From: an uncultured Fibrobacter sp.
GTDB taxonomy: Bacteria > Fibrobacterota > Fibrobacteria > Fibrobacterales > Fibrobacteraceae
Direction: 5' to 3'
DNA: 13,828 bases
Assembly (NCBI GenBank): GCA_934691725.1
Contig: CAKUTF010000056.1
Coordinates: forward strand, 1 to 13,828
Numbering within the stretch: the stretch's first letter is position 1; each line of letters begins with the position of its first letter. Of this stretch, positions 6,776 to 13,590 are shown in pieces. Below the pieces are notes generated by a model that was not told the origin of the DNA, did no database searches, and saw only the letters and a program-made list of their open reading frames with translations. Both the position numbers and the translations under genes were made by a program.

Positions 6776-7669
6776 ATGGAAAACGGCGAATGGCTAGATT
6801 CCTATCTTTCCTATCTCGCGGTCGAGCGCAACCTGTCGAATGCGACCATCCAGAGTTATGAAGAAGATCTCCGCCATTTCATTTTTTGGTCGGATGACAG
6901 GCACCGCAAAATTTCCGAACTTTTGCCGGAGGAACTCGACGAATTCCTGTCGGAAGTCGCAAGCAAGGAAGAATACAGCCCGACTTCTGTCGCGAGGCAT
7001 TTTTCAAGCCTTCGGGGATTTCTCAAGTATCTGCTGAACGAAAAAGTTTTTCCCTATTCCACGGACAGCCTGCTCGCTCCGCCGCGAATCGGGCATTACC
7101 TGCCCCAGTGCCTGACAAGGGAAGAAATCGACAGCATCTTTGCAACGATCGCGGAAACGTCCAAAGTTCCCGAGCGGGACACGGCTCTTCTCGAGCTTCT
7201 CTATTCCGAAGGTCTCCGCATCGCCGAAGCGCTATCGCTCCGCATCCAGGATGTCGATTTTGAAAACGAATGGATCAAGCCTGTCGGCAAGGGAAACAAG
7301 CAACGGCTGGTGCCTCTCGGAGAAAAGGCCAAGCGGAATCTCCGTCAATGGATGCAAGGTCCGCGACTAGAACTTTCGCCCAAGACAGACACGGTTATCC
7401 TCAATGCGCACGGAAAAAAAATGTCGCGGATGGGAGCCTGGAAGCTGATCCAGAAATATACGGCGCATCTCGATAAGCATGTCACGCCGCATACGTTCAG
7501 GCACTCCTTCGCCACGCATTGCCTCGAAGCGGGCATGGATCTGCGCATCTTGCAGGAACTGCTCGGACACGCAAGCGTCACCACCACGCAGATCTATACC
7601 CATCTGAGCGGACAGACCATCCGGGAAGAACACCGGACTTTCCATCCGCGGGAACAGGGCAAGCGCTAA
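6776..7669 (+). CDS. xerD: Tyrosine recombinase, XerC/XerD type
   Basis: Product of 297 aa, the normal Xer length. An N-terminal SAM-like core-binding domain (about 5-90) precedes the catalytic domain. All catalytic residues are visible: Arg148 (GLRIAE), Lys172 (GKGNKQR), His239 and Arg242 (HTFRHS), His265 (LGHAS) and the nucleophile Tyr274 (IYTH). The HPR ending is typical of Xer proteins. XerC/D resolve chromosome dimers at dif sites before cell division. The gene follows the lipase stop by 16 nt, probably in the same transcript. No integrase-like N-terminal extension or nearby att site is visible, so a housekeeping Xer is more likely than an element integrase. XerC versus XerD is uncertain. 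Confidence 0.88.
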   Translation: MENGEWLDSYLSYLAVERNLSNATIQSYEEDLRHFIFWSDDRHRKISELLPEELDEFLSEVASKEEYSPTSVARHFSSLRGFLKYLLNEKVFPYSTDSLLAPPRIGHYLPQCLTREEIDSIFATIAETSKVPERDTALLELLYSEGLRIAEALSLRIQDVDFENEWIKPVGKGNKQRLVPLGEKAKRNLRQWMQGPRLELSPKTDTVILNAHGKKMSRMGAWKLIQKYTAHLDKHVTPHTFRHSFATHCLEAGMDLRILQELLGHASVTTTQIYTHLSGQTIREEHRTFHPREQGKR

Positions 7670-9108
7670 ACCTTGAGTTCGCCGGCGTCGATCTGCTGCC
7701 AGTCGCTGAACCGGTCGAGTTCCGGGCGGACTTCGTTTTCGATAAAGAGCTTGACCTGGGACGGGGCGCGCCCGACAAACTTTTTCAAGTCGAGAATGTG
7801 CTCCAAGGCCTTTTCATCGATTCCAAGCTTTTGGAATTTTTCGTTTTTCTTGATGCGTTCGAGCAAGTCGTTGTCCTTGCCTTCGACTTTCACAACTTTC
7901 GCCGCTTCCATGCTCATCTTGCGGATTTCTTCGTGAAGTTCCTGGCGGTCGCCGCCATGCTTGACGCCTTCCATGATGATGTTCTCCGTCGCCATGAACG
8001 GAAGCTCTGCGCGGATTCTCTTTTCGATGACCTTCGGATAGACGACAAGTCCCGTGGAGACGTTTTCCGCGATGATGAGCATCGAATCGATGGCGAGGAA
8101 CGCTTGCGGAATGGCAAGACGCTTGTTCGCGCTGTCGTCGAGAGTCCGTTCAAACCACTGCGTCGCCTGGGTGATGGCGGTACTCGTTTCGAGCGAGATG
8201 ACAAAACGGGCGAGCGAACAGATCCGTTCGCAGCGCATCGGGTTTCGCTTGTACGCCATGGCGCTGGACCCTATCTGCGTACTTTCAAAAGGTTCTTCCA
8301 CTTCCTTGTTCCCCTGCATCAGGCGCATATCCGTCGCAAACTTGTGGAGGCTCTGCGCAATCGAGGAAAGGACCTGGTTTACGCGGTTGTCCCACTTGCG
8401 GGTGTAGGTCTGGCCGGTAATCGTCAGGTGGCGCTTGAAGCCGGCGCGTTCCGTTACACGGCGGTCGAGTTCGCGAATCTTTTCCTCGTCGCCGTTGAAG
8501 AGATCCATGAAGCTAGCCTGGGTTCCGGTCGTTCCCTTCACCCCGCGGAACGGCAAGACGTCGATCAGGAAATTCAGCTGCTCAAGGTCGATCAGAAGAT
8601 CCTGAATCCACAGGCACGCGCGCTTTCCGACGGTCGTAAGCTGGGCCGCCTGAAAATGCGTCGCACCGAGCTGCGGCATATCCCTGTATTCCAAAGCGAA
8701 CTTCGAGAGCTTGTCGATGACGCGCATCAGGCGACGGCGGACATAAACCATCCCCTGCTGCATCTGGATGAGGTCGGTGTTGTCTCCGACAAAAGCGCTG
8801 GTCGCTCCCAAGTGGATAATGCCCTTGGCCTTCGGACACTGGACACCGTAAGCATAGACGTGGCTCATCACATCGTGACGGCGACGCTTCTCTTCGGCTT
8901 CCGCGACATCGAAATTGATATCCTTCGCATGGGCCTTGAGTTCGTCAATCTGTTCCTGCGTAATCGGAAGCCCCAGTTCCATTTCGCTTTCGGCAAGAAT
9001 GATCCAGAGCTTGCGCCAGGTTTCGAACTTGAACTGCGGGCTGAAGAGGAACTTCATTTCCTTGGAAGCGTATCTTGTGTTGAGGGGATTTTCGTATTCG
9101 TCACGCAT
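7666..9108 (-). CDS. purB: Adenylosuccinate lyase, eukaryote-like form
   Basis: Product of 480 aa. It catalyses two steps of purine synthesis, SAICAR to AICAR and adenylosuccinate to AMP, each releasing fumarate. The fumarase/aspartase-superfamily loop is GSSAMAYKRNP (280-290). Other blocks are RRRHDVMSH (75-83), THFQAAQ (150-156), FRGVKGTTGTQ (187-197) and LPFMATENIIM. The whole chain matches, from memory, the human/eukaryotic ADSL type rather than the shorter Bacillus type. Two positions that are Pro in the human enzyme as I recall it (HFQPAQ, GSSAMPYKRNP) are Ala154 and Ala285 here. An AGGA site (9117-9120) precedes the ATG. It lies 26 nt downstream of mtgA on the same strand, and its stop overlaps that of the convergent recombinase gene. 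Confidence 0.95.
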   Translation of the reverse strand: MRDEYENPLNTRYASKEMKFLFSPQFKFETWRKLWIILAESEMELGLPITQEQIDELKAHAKDINFDVAEAEEKRRRHDVMSHVYAYGVQCPKAKGIIHLGATSAFVGDNTDLIQMQQGMVYVRRRLMRVIDKLSKFALEYRDMPQLGATHFQAAQLTTVGKRACLWIQDLLIDLEQLNFLIDVLPFRGVKGTTGTQASFMDLFNGDEEKIRELDRRVTERAGFKRHLTITGQTYTRKWDNRVNQVLSSIAQSLHKFATDMRLMQGNKEVEEPFESTQIGSSAMAYKRNPMRCERICSLARFVISLETSTAITQATQWFERTLDDSANKRLAIPQAFLAIDSMLIIAENVSTGLVVYPKVIEKRIRAELPFMATENIIMEGVKHGGDRQELHEEIRKMSMEAAKVVKVEGKDNDLLERIKKNEKFQKLGIDEKALEHILDLKKFVGRAPSQVKLFIENEVRPELDRFSDWQQIDAGELKV

Positions 9109-9134
9109 ATTCGTTTTCCTTTTGATTTGAAATT

Positions 9135-10049
9135 CTAGATGCCCTGTCCCGCAGCGGAACCCGAAGTGGAGGAAGTATCGGGCGGCGCGTTCAGCGCCTT
9201 GAGGCTATCGACCTTGAGACTGTCGCGTTTCGGGAACATGTTCTGGTAGATGACCGTCCGGCGGCTCGCCATGAAACGGCTATAGCGACCGTTCGGGCTG
9301 TGCTTGCCGGGACTTGCGAGGACCGCTGCCATGTTGATCGACTGGTCGAGATTTAGCTTGTACGCACTCCTGTGGAAAAACTCCTGGCTGGCCGCTTCGC
9401 AGCCAAAGATGTTCTGCCCCCACTGCGCATAGTTCAGGTAAAGTTCGAGAATCCTGTCCTTGCCGAGCATTTTTTCCATGAGCAGCGCATACGCGAGTTC
9501 CTTGAACTTCCGCTCCCAGGAACGCTCCCCCGAAAGGAAGAGGTTTTTCGCCAGCTGTTGCGTAATCGTGCTGCCGCCGAATTTGGTTTTCCCGTAATAG
9601 CGGTTCGCATCCAGCGCTTCGGCGATTGCCCGCACGTCAAAGCCCGGATGATAATAGAAGCCCGCGTCCTCGCTTGCTATCACCGCCTTCTGCAGGTTCG
9701 GGCTGATACTGTCAAGTGGAACGAACCGATGCCTTATCTGCGTCGCCGGATTCGAATCGACCAGCGCCTGCATATAGCGGCTCATTTCGGGATTCGAATG
9801 TTCGAGCTGGAGCACGTTATCGTAAATCGCGTAGCAATAGGTGAAGCCCTTGTAGAGGAGCACCGACGCGGCAACGGTAAAGGCTATCGCGTAGAGCATC
9901 AGAGCGAGCAGCACCAGCCGCACGAGACGGTTCAGGATGCGGTAAACCCACTTGAAGACGCAACATCCCACCGATATCTTTCGACGAACGCCTTCGGGAA
10001 TCGAATTCCAGAAAGCCAGGACGGATTGTTTTACCCGAGGAACCTTCAC
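9135..10049 (-). CDS. mtgA: Monofunctional peptidoglycan glycosyltransferase (GT51)
   Basis: Product of 304 aa. It polymerises lipid II into glycan strands at the periplasmic face. One membrane segment (about 44-66) precedes a GT51 domain with the motifs SEDAGFYYHPG (catalytic Glu127), GGSTITQQLAKNLF (158-171) and KELAYALLMEKMLGKDRILELYLN-like sequence (183-206). No transpeptidase domain follows; the chain ends with a short Ser/Thr/Pro/Gly-rich tail (about 286-304), so it is the MtgA-type enzyme. The start is GTG at 10049-10047, with GGAG (10057-10060 on this strand) 7 nt upstream. A near-copy of this initiation region lies 40 bp further upstream. It is probably co-transcribed with purB. Confidence 0.9.
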   Translation of the reverse strand: MKVPRVKQSVLAFWNSIPEGVRRKISVGCCVFKWVYRILNRLVRLVLLALMLYAIAFTVAASVLLYKGFTYCYAIYDNVLQLEHSNPEMSRYMQALVDSNPATQIRHRFVPLDSISPNLQKAVIASEDAGFYYHPGFDVRAIAEALDANRYYGKTKFGGSTITQQLAKNLFLSGERSWERKFKELAYALLMEKMLGKDRILELYLNYAQWGQNIFGCEAASQEFFHRSAYKLNLDQSINMAAVLASPGKHSPNGRYSRFMASRRTVIYQNMFPKRDSLKVDSLKALNAPPDTSSTSGSAAGQGI

Positions 10050-10108
10050 ACGAAAACTCCGGAATCCTGATGTTCCCCGAAAAAGACACAGTAAAACTCC
10101 GCAATCCT
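10047..10108 (-). repeat. Duplicated translation-initiation region of mtgA
   Basis: Positions 10047-10068 and 10087-10108 match at 19 of 22 bases, exactly 40 bp apart. On the minus strand each copy reads AGGATT, then CGGAG, then TTTT, a two-base variable site and GTG. Thus the Shine-Dalgarno and GTG start of mtgA are present twice. The upstream GTG (10089) is in a different frame from mtgA. Confidence 0.6.
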
Positions 10109-10174
10109 AGGCAGGCGTGTCGCTTCAAAAAAACGCTTTCGAGGCAAGAGATCTCTAAAAATCACCACGGGCAA

Positions 10175-10181
10175 AATATAG
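10175..10181 (-). promoter_or_regulatory. Possible promoter -10 for mtgA-purB
   Basis: On the minus strand the sequence reads TTTTCTATATTTTG (10185-10172). It is similar to the boxes before the barrel gene and the ACP operon. It overlaps the last codons and stop of the primase-like gene and leaves a leader of over 100 nt before mtgA. That leader contains the 10-bp palindrome AGAGATCTCT (10147-10156). No clear -35 is visible. Confidence 0.35.
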
Positions 10182-10191
10182 AAAATCGCTC

Positions 10192-11277
10192 CTACTTTTT
10201 TCCGCCGAACCAGGAATTGATGTCCTGGCCTTCCGAGAGCCGAAAGCCTTCGACATGGATTCCCTCCCCGAATGTCGAAGCGGAAATACCCGCGTTTTTC
10301 AGAATTTTAAGGATTGCCTGCGCACCGGAACGCCCCGCTTCATCTTCATCTAGGCAGACGATGACGCGCTTCTCCCGGAAAAGCGAAACCCATTCCGGCT
10401 TGAAGGACTTGACCCCCGGAATTCCCACGGCGGGAAATCCCCGATCGATAAGCGTCAAGGTATCGACGACGCCTTCGCAAAGATAGATCCAGCCCGGTTT
10501 GCCGTCGAGGAGGGTAACATTATAAGGGAACGGCACAACGCCACGCAAATTCAACTCCTTGGGTTTTGTCTCGGGATCGATTGCGCGGGCCTGAAAATAC
10601 CGCGGAACGATTTTTGCATCCAGATAGGGAAAGAGCAGTCGATGCCTGTAATAGCGCAGGTTGCCGTTCTCGTTGAAAAGCCCCGCCTTCTGGAGATTTT
10701 CTAAGCCGAACTTTTCGAGAAGCCCTCGGTTCACCGCATCGTAATCGACAATTGTGCGAAGCCGCATGGCATCCCAGGTTTTCTTGAAAATTCGCCGTTT
10801 GATGAGCCACGCAGCGGCCTGCGTCCCCTCGACGGGCGCGAGCATTTCGAAAAAGGCGAGAATTATTCTTGCACGGAAAAGTGGATCCATTTCCGGTTTC
10901 GGCTCTTCCCGCACAATCCTTATGGGAGAAGCACTCGGCGAAAAACCTTGCACAACGCGATTTTGGGAGGTTCCCGGTTCAGGAAGCATCTCCGGGAAAA
11001 ATTCCCCTTTGATCCACTCCACCGCGCCCCGAAAATCCAGGTTGCGGGAAATTTCGACCAGCTTGATCGCATCACCGCGGACATCGGGACATACCCAGCA
11101 GTTGAACAGTCCCCTCGATTCGGAAATCGAAACGCTCGGTGTCCTGTCGCCGTGGGCATGGCGCATCGCATAGGGACAGCGAAATTTTCCGTGTACAACT
11201 TGGTGTCCTAGGCGTTCCGCGACCTGGGTGATGGAAAGGGACGCTTTCAAGGCGTCGATGTCGATACGACCAGCCAT
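10192..11277 (-). CDS. Short DnaG-like primase (CHC2 zinc finger plus TOPRIM)
   Basis: Product of 361 aa. Residues 34-69 form a CHC2-type zinc finger with Cys34, His40 or His42, Cys60 and Cys63, followed by a DRTPS block (44-48). The middle has the primase polymerase-core signature (RLLFPYLD at 213-220, KPKELNL at 238-244). A TOPRIM domain follows with Glu268 (LCEGVVD) and the DxD pair Asp310/Asp312 (LDEDEAGR). Such proteins make RNA primers for DNA replication. The chain is far shorter than chromosomal DnaG (about 600 aa) and lacks the C-terminal helicase-interaction domain; the stretched Cys-to-His spacing resembles phage and plasmid primases. No helicase or other replication gene lies beside it. 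The ATG has no good Shine-Dalgarno. It is probably of mobile-element origin, although it may be domesticated. Confidence 0.82.
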   Translation of the reverse strand: MAGRIDIDALKASLSITQVAERLGHQVVHGKFRCPYAMRHAHGDRTPSVSISESRGLFNCWVCPDVRGDAIKLVEISRNLDFRGAVEWIKGEFFPEMLPEPGTSQNRVVQGFSPSASPIRIVREEPKPEMDPLFRARIILAFFEMLAPVEGTQAAAWLIKRRIFKKTWDAMRLRTIVDYDAVNRGLLEKFGLENLQKAGLFNENGNLRYYRHRLLFPYLDAKIVPRYFQARAIDPETKPKELNLRGVVPFPYNVTLLDGKPGWIYLCEGVVDTLTLIDRGFPAVGIPGVKSFKPEWVSLFREKRVIVCLDEDEAGRSGAQAILKILKNAGISASTFGEGIHVEGFRLSEGQDINSWFGGKK

Positions 11278-11313
11278 TACGCATAAAATAACAAATTCCC
11301 TAACGGAAATTAC

Positions 11314-11321
11314 TAGTGGTT
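11314..11321. repeat. Left arm of 8-bp inverted repeat around the orphan gene
   Basis: TAGTGGTT here is the exact reverse complement of AACCACTA at 12419-12426. The two arms bracket the orphan gene from its stop codon to its TTG start. It may be chance or a vestigial insertion boundary. No flanking target duplication was seen. Confidence 0.3.
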
Positions 11322-12420
11322 AAAGAATTTTTCCAAGCAACGCTTTCCATTTTTCTTTTCTGAAATCCAAAAAACTTTTCACGTTTTTCAGACCCCCGAC
11401 GGGAGAAGTCCATTCAAAGTTTTCAAGATTCCAGTCGTCTTCAGCGCACTTCATGAGCGTCGCACATGGCGGAACCAAACGACAAAACGAGCCATATAGA
11501 AAAAGAGCTCGTCGAAAAAGGAGATTTCGGATACGGGAATCAAATTCTTTTATCGAAACCAAACCTTCTGGTATAAAAACGGAATTGCTTGCACATGTGT
11601 AAAGTCCGTAAAAGGGTTTCTCGAACGGATGTTCCTTTTCAAAATTGAATTCATTCGGCATCCGATTCCTGGCCTTCTTATGATCGACAAGAAGCGCCAA
11701 ACTGTATCCTTCCGGTCCAAACTTGTTGAAATAGGTTCCTCGAAAAACAAAAGACCAAAGCTGTTTCGGATAATCGTTGTCGTCTAGGACAAGCGCATCT
11801 TCGATGTTCGACAGATTGGCTTTTTTTCGTAACGACGCCACTTCCAAGCTGCCGGACGCACGTCGAATTCCGGGAAAGCAGCACGAAGATTTATCCCAAA
11901 AATACAGTTCGGGATTTATACTTCTCTCCCTTAAAATTTCACAAAATTCATTCCTATTTTTTTCATTGTCATCCACAATCGCCTTGACTATTTCCGGCGA
12001 CAAAAATTTTACATATTTTGACAGGACTTTCATCAACCGCAACGAATCCCCGTCAGAAAATGTCTCCCATTTTGGCCAAGCCGTTTTGGATGTTTTTACC
12101 GAATTATTTTGTCCGACGGGATTTTTAAGCGAAGCTTTTTGAATAGGCGGTAACGATTCACCCTGCAAAAATTTTATGTACAAATTAACAGCAGATCGGT
12201 AAGAAGCGGTCCCGTTATAGATATTTCCTTTTATCGGAATTTCGTGTTTTTGTTTTCTGTCTAGCCGTTCGTCTTCCTTTGTGTACGAAAGTTCCCCTAA
12301 CAAATTTTCCAAACCGTCTTTTTCAAATAATTCATCTAAATCGCCGTAAAATTTTTCAACCGTTCTGCAATTGCTGAGCCTCGAACCTATCGAAGCCTGG
12401 TTGTCCGAGCGCAACTCCAA
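11320..12420 (-). CDS. AT-rich orphan protein of unknown function
   Basis: Product of 366 aa from a TTG start. I do not recognise the family. The N-terminal 90 residues contain a helical block ending in TASYRSAVNLYIKFLQGE (71-88), a pattern I associate with N-terminal regions of restriction- or defence-related proteins. The C-terminal half has a block around LLVDHKKARNR, then LYTCASNSVFIPEGL and a Trp-rich end; the DH and SN spacing is vaguely HNH-like but lacks zinc cysteines. No signal peptide or membrane segment is seen. Hand-counted sample lines are 28-47% GC, against 63% for a line in the KS gene, so recent acquisition is likely. A better start signal (AAGGA plus ATG at 12447) is separated from this frame by an in-frame TAG. 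The gene may be disrupted, or may start at TTG. It has no operon partner. Confidence 0.55.
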   Translation of the reverse strand: MELRSDNQASIGSRLSNCRTVEKFYGDLDELFEKDGLENLLGELSYTKEDERLDRKQKHEIPIKGNIYNGTASYRSAVNLYIKFLQGESLPPIQKASLKNPVGQNNSVKTSKTAWPKWETFSDGDSLRLMKVLSKYVKFLSPEIVKAIVDDNEKNRNEFCEILRERSINPELYFWDKSSCCFPGIRRASGSLEVASLRKKANLSNIEDALVLDDNDYPKQLWSFVFRGTYFNKFGPEGYSLALLVDHKKARNRMPNEFNFEKEHPFEKPFYGLYTCASNSVFIPEGLVSIKEFDSRIRNLLFRRALFLYGSFCRLVPPCATLMKCAEDDWNLENFEWTSPVGGLKNVKSFLDFRKEKWKALLGKIL

Positions 12421-12458
12421 CCACTATTTAAATTCTAACTCCTGCATTCTCAGTCCTT
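12419..12458 (-). other. Start region with in-frame amber stop and inverted-repeat right arm
   Basis: On the minus strand AAGGA (12458-12454) lies 6 nt before ATG (12447-12445). That ATG reads MQELEFK and then TAG, one codon before the TTG start of the orphan gene in the same frame. The TAG lies inside the right arm (12419-12426) of the 8-bp inverted repeat. The TTG itself has no well-spaced ribosome-binding site. Confidence 0.6.
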
Positions 12459-12477
12459 TATTTTGGAGTGACTTTTT

Positions 12478-12490
12478 CCATAATATATTA
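12478..12490 (-). promoter_or_regulatory. Possible promoter for the orphan gene
   Basis: On the minus strand the AT-rich sequence TAATATATTATGG holds TATATT and TATTAT boxes about 30 nt before the AAGGA/ATG signal. The core TAATATATTA (12481-12490) is a perfect palindrome and could also bind a dimeric regulator. It lies in the 234-bp AT-rich divergent gap between the orphan gene and murB. Confidence 0.3.
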
Positions 12491-12627
12491 CCAAACGTAA
12501 AATTTTAAACAAGATTTTCTTCCTTTCCGCAAGATATTTTTCGAACAGAAATAACGGCCAACAGGGAAAAATCGGGAAATAGACAAGGCCACGATAAATA
12601 AACGAAAACGCTATTTTACAAAAAAGC

Positions 12628-12633
12628 TATACT
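12628..12633 (+). promoter_or_regulatory. Possible promoter -10 for murB
   Basis: TATACT lies 21 bp before the murB ATG and is preceded by GC, giving GCTATACT, similar to the CTATxTT boxes elsewhere in the window. No clear -35 is seen. AAAGGA (12641-12646) then serves as the ribosome-binding site, 8 nt before the ATG. Confidence 0.35.
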
Positions 12634-12654
12634 CTCTGCGAAAGGAAATTCTAG

Positions 12655-13542
12655 ATGCCGAACATACTTGAAAATGTCGATATGAAACAGCACACGACAT
12701 TCCGCGCAGGCGGAAGTGTCCGCTACTTTGCAAAAGCGGAATCCGTCGATGATATTCGGGAGCTGCAAATATTTGCCGCCGAAAAGGAAGTGCCTTTTTT
12801 TCTTATCGGGCTAGGTTCCAATGTCCTAGTTTCCGATGCAGGATTTGACGGGCTGATTATCAAGCTCGGCAAGGAATTTTCCCATTTTAAATTCGACAAG
12901 GACAAGCTTTCCGTCAAGGCGGCTACCCCCCTTTCGATGATTGCCAGGATGAGCGCCTCGCTCGGGCTTTCGGGAATGCATCTGCTCGCAGGAATTCCGG
13001 GAACCGTCGGAGGCGGAATCGCAATGAATGCAGGAGCTTACGGCGAAGATATTTCCCAGACGCTGGTATCGGCAAAAATTCTAGAGGAGGATGGAAATAT
13101 CAAGGATTACACGAATGCGGATTGCCTATTCGGTTACCGAAAATCCGTTTTTCAAAACACACACAAAGTAATTCTCGAAGCGGTTTTTCAACTGGCACCG
13201 AAAAATTCCACCGAACTTCTCACATCGCAGAAAAAAATCATGGAAGAGCGCAAGACAAAGCAGCCGTTGGACTTGCCTAGCGCGGGTTCCGTTTTCAAGC
13301 GCCCGGCTGAAAATTTTCCCGGGGCGCTCATCGAGCAGGTCGGGCTGAAAGGTTTCCAGCTCGGCGGTGCACAAATTTCCTCCAAGCACGCAAACTTTAT
13401 CGTCAACACGGGAGGCGCAACCGCACAGCAAATCTACGATCTGTCGGAAATCGCCAAACAAAAAGTTTTCGAAAGCTGCGGGACCAAGCTCGAAAAGGAA
13501 ATCATATTTCTCGGAAAATTCCGAGAACCCAATAACTTCTAA
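12655..13542 (+). CDS. murB: UDP-N-acetylenolpyruvoylglucosamine reductase
   Basis: Product of 295 aa, the size of the shorter type II MurB. It is an FAD enzyme that reduces UDP-GlcNAc-enolpyruvate to UDP-MurNAc in cytoplasmic peptidoglycan synthesis. FAD-binding blocks are GLGSNVLVSD (52-61) and GIPGTVGGGIAMNAGAYG (113-130). Catalytic residues are Arg162 in FGYRKSVF, the proton-donor Ser212 in SAGSVFKRP and Glu282 in LEKEI near the C-terminus. GAQISSKHANFIVN (238-251) is also a family signature. It has a good AAAGGA site before the ATG and its own putative promoter. It stands alone, divergent from the AT-rich orphan gene and convergent with the partial gene that follows, rather than in a mur-fts cluster. 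Confidence 0.95.
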   Translation: MPNILENVDMKQHTTFRAGGSVRYFAKAESVDDIRELQIFAAEKEVPFFLIGLGSNVLVSDAGFDGLIIKLGKEFSHFKFDKDKLSVKAATPLSMIARMSASLGLSGMHLLAGIPGTVGGGIAMNAGAYGEDISQTLVSAKILEEDGNIKDYTNADCLFGYRKSVFQNTHKVILEAVFQLAPKNSTELLTSQKKIMEERKTKQPLDLPSAGSVFKRPAENFPGALIEQVGLKGFQLGGAQISSKHANFIVNTGGATAQQIYDLSEIAKQKVFESCGTKLEKEIIFLGKFREPNNF

Positions 13543-13590
13543 GGTTCGTTCAAAAGCGAAGCACATTTTACGCACTTTGGCGTTCCGGCC

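Noticed and set aside
6776..7669. The Xer-type recombinase as an integrase marking a genomic island
   Set aside because: No tRNA, att repeats or excisionase are visible, and the length and motifs are of housekeeping Xer type.
7519..9138. A 539-codon open frame on the + strand opposite purB
   Set aside because: It is a mirror of the purB coding sequence produced by codon bias. purB has full family motifs on the other strand, and the antisense translation shows no domain.
9817..10128. A 103-codon minus-strand frame beginning upstream of mtgA
   Set aside because: It overlaps mtgA out of frame and encodes a low-complexity, arginine-rich product. It does pass through the duplicated start region noted elsewhere.
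13543..13590. A terminator between murB and the convergent partial gene
   Set aside because: No stable stem followed by a T-run could be found in these 48 bp on either strand.
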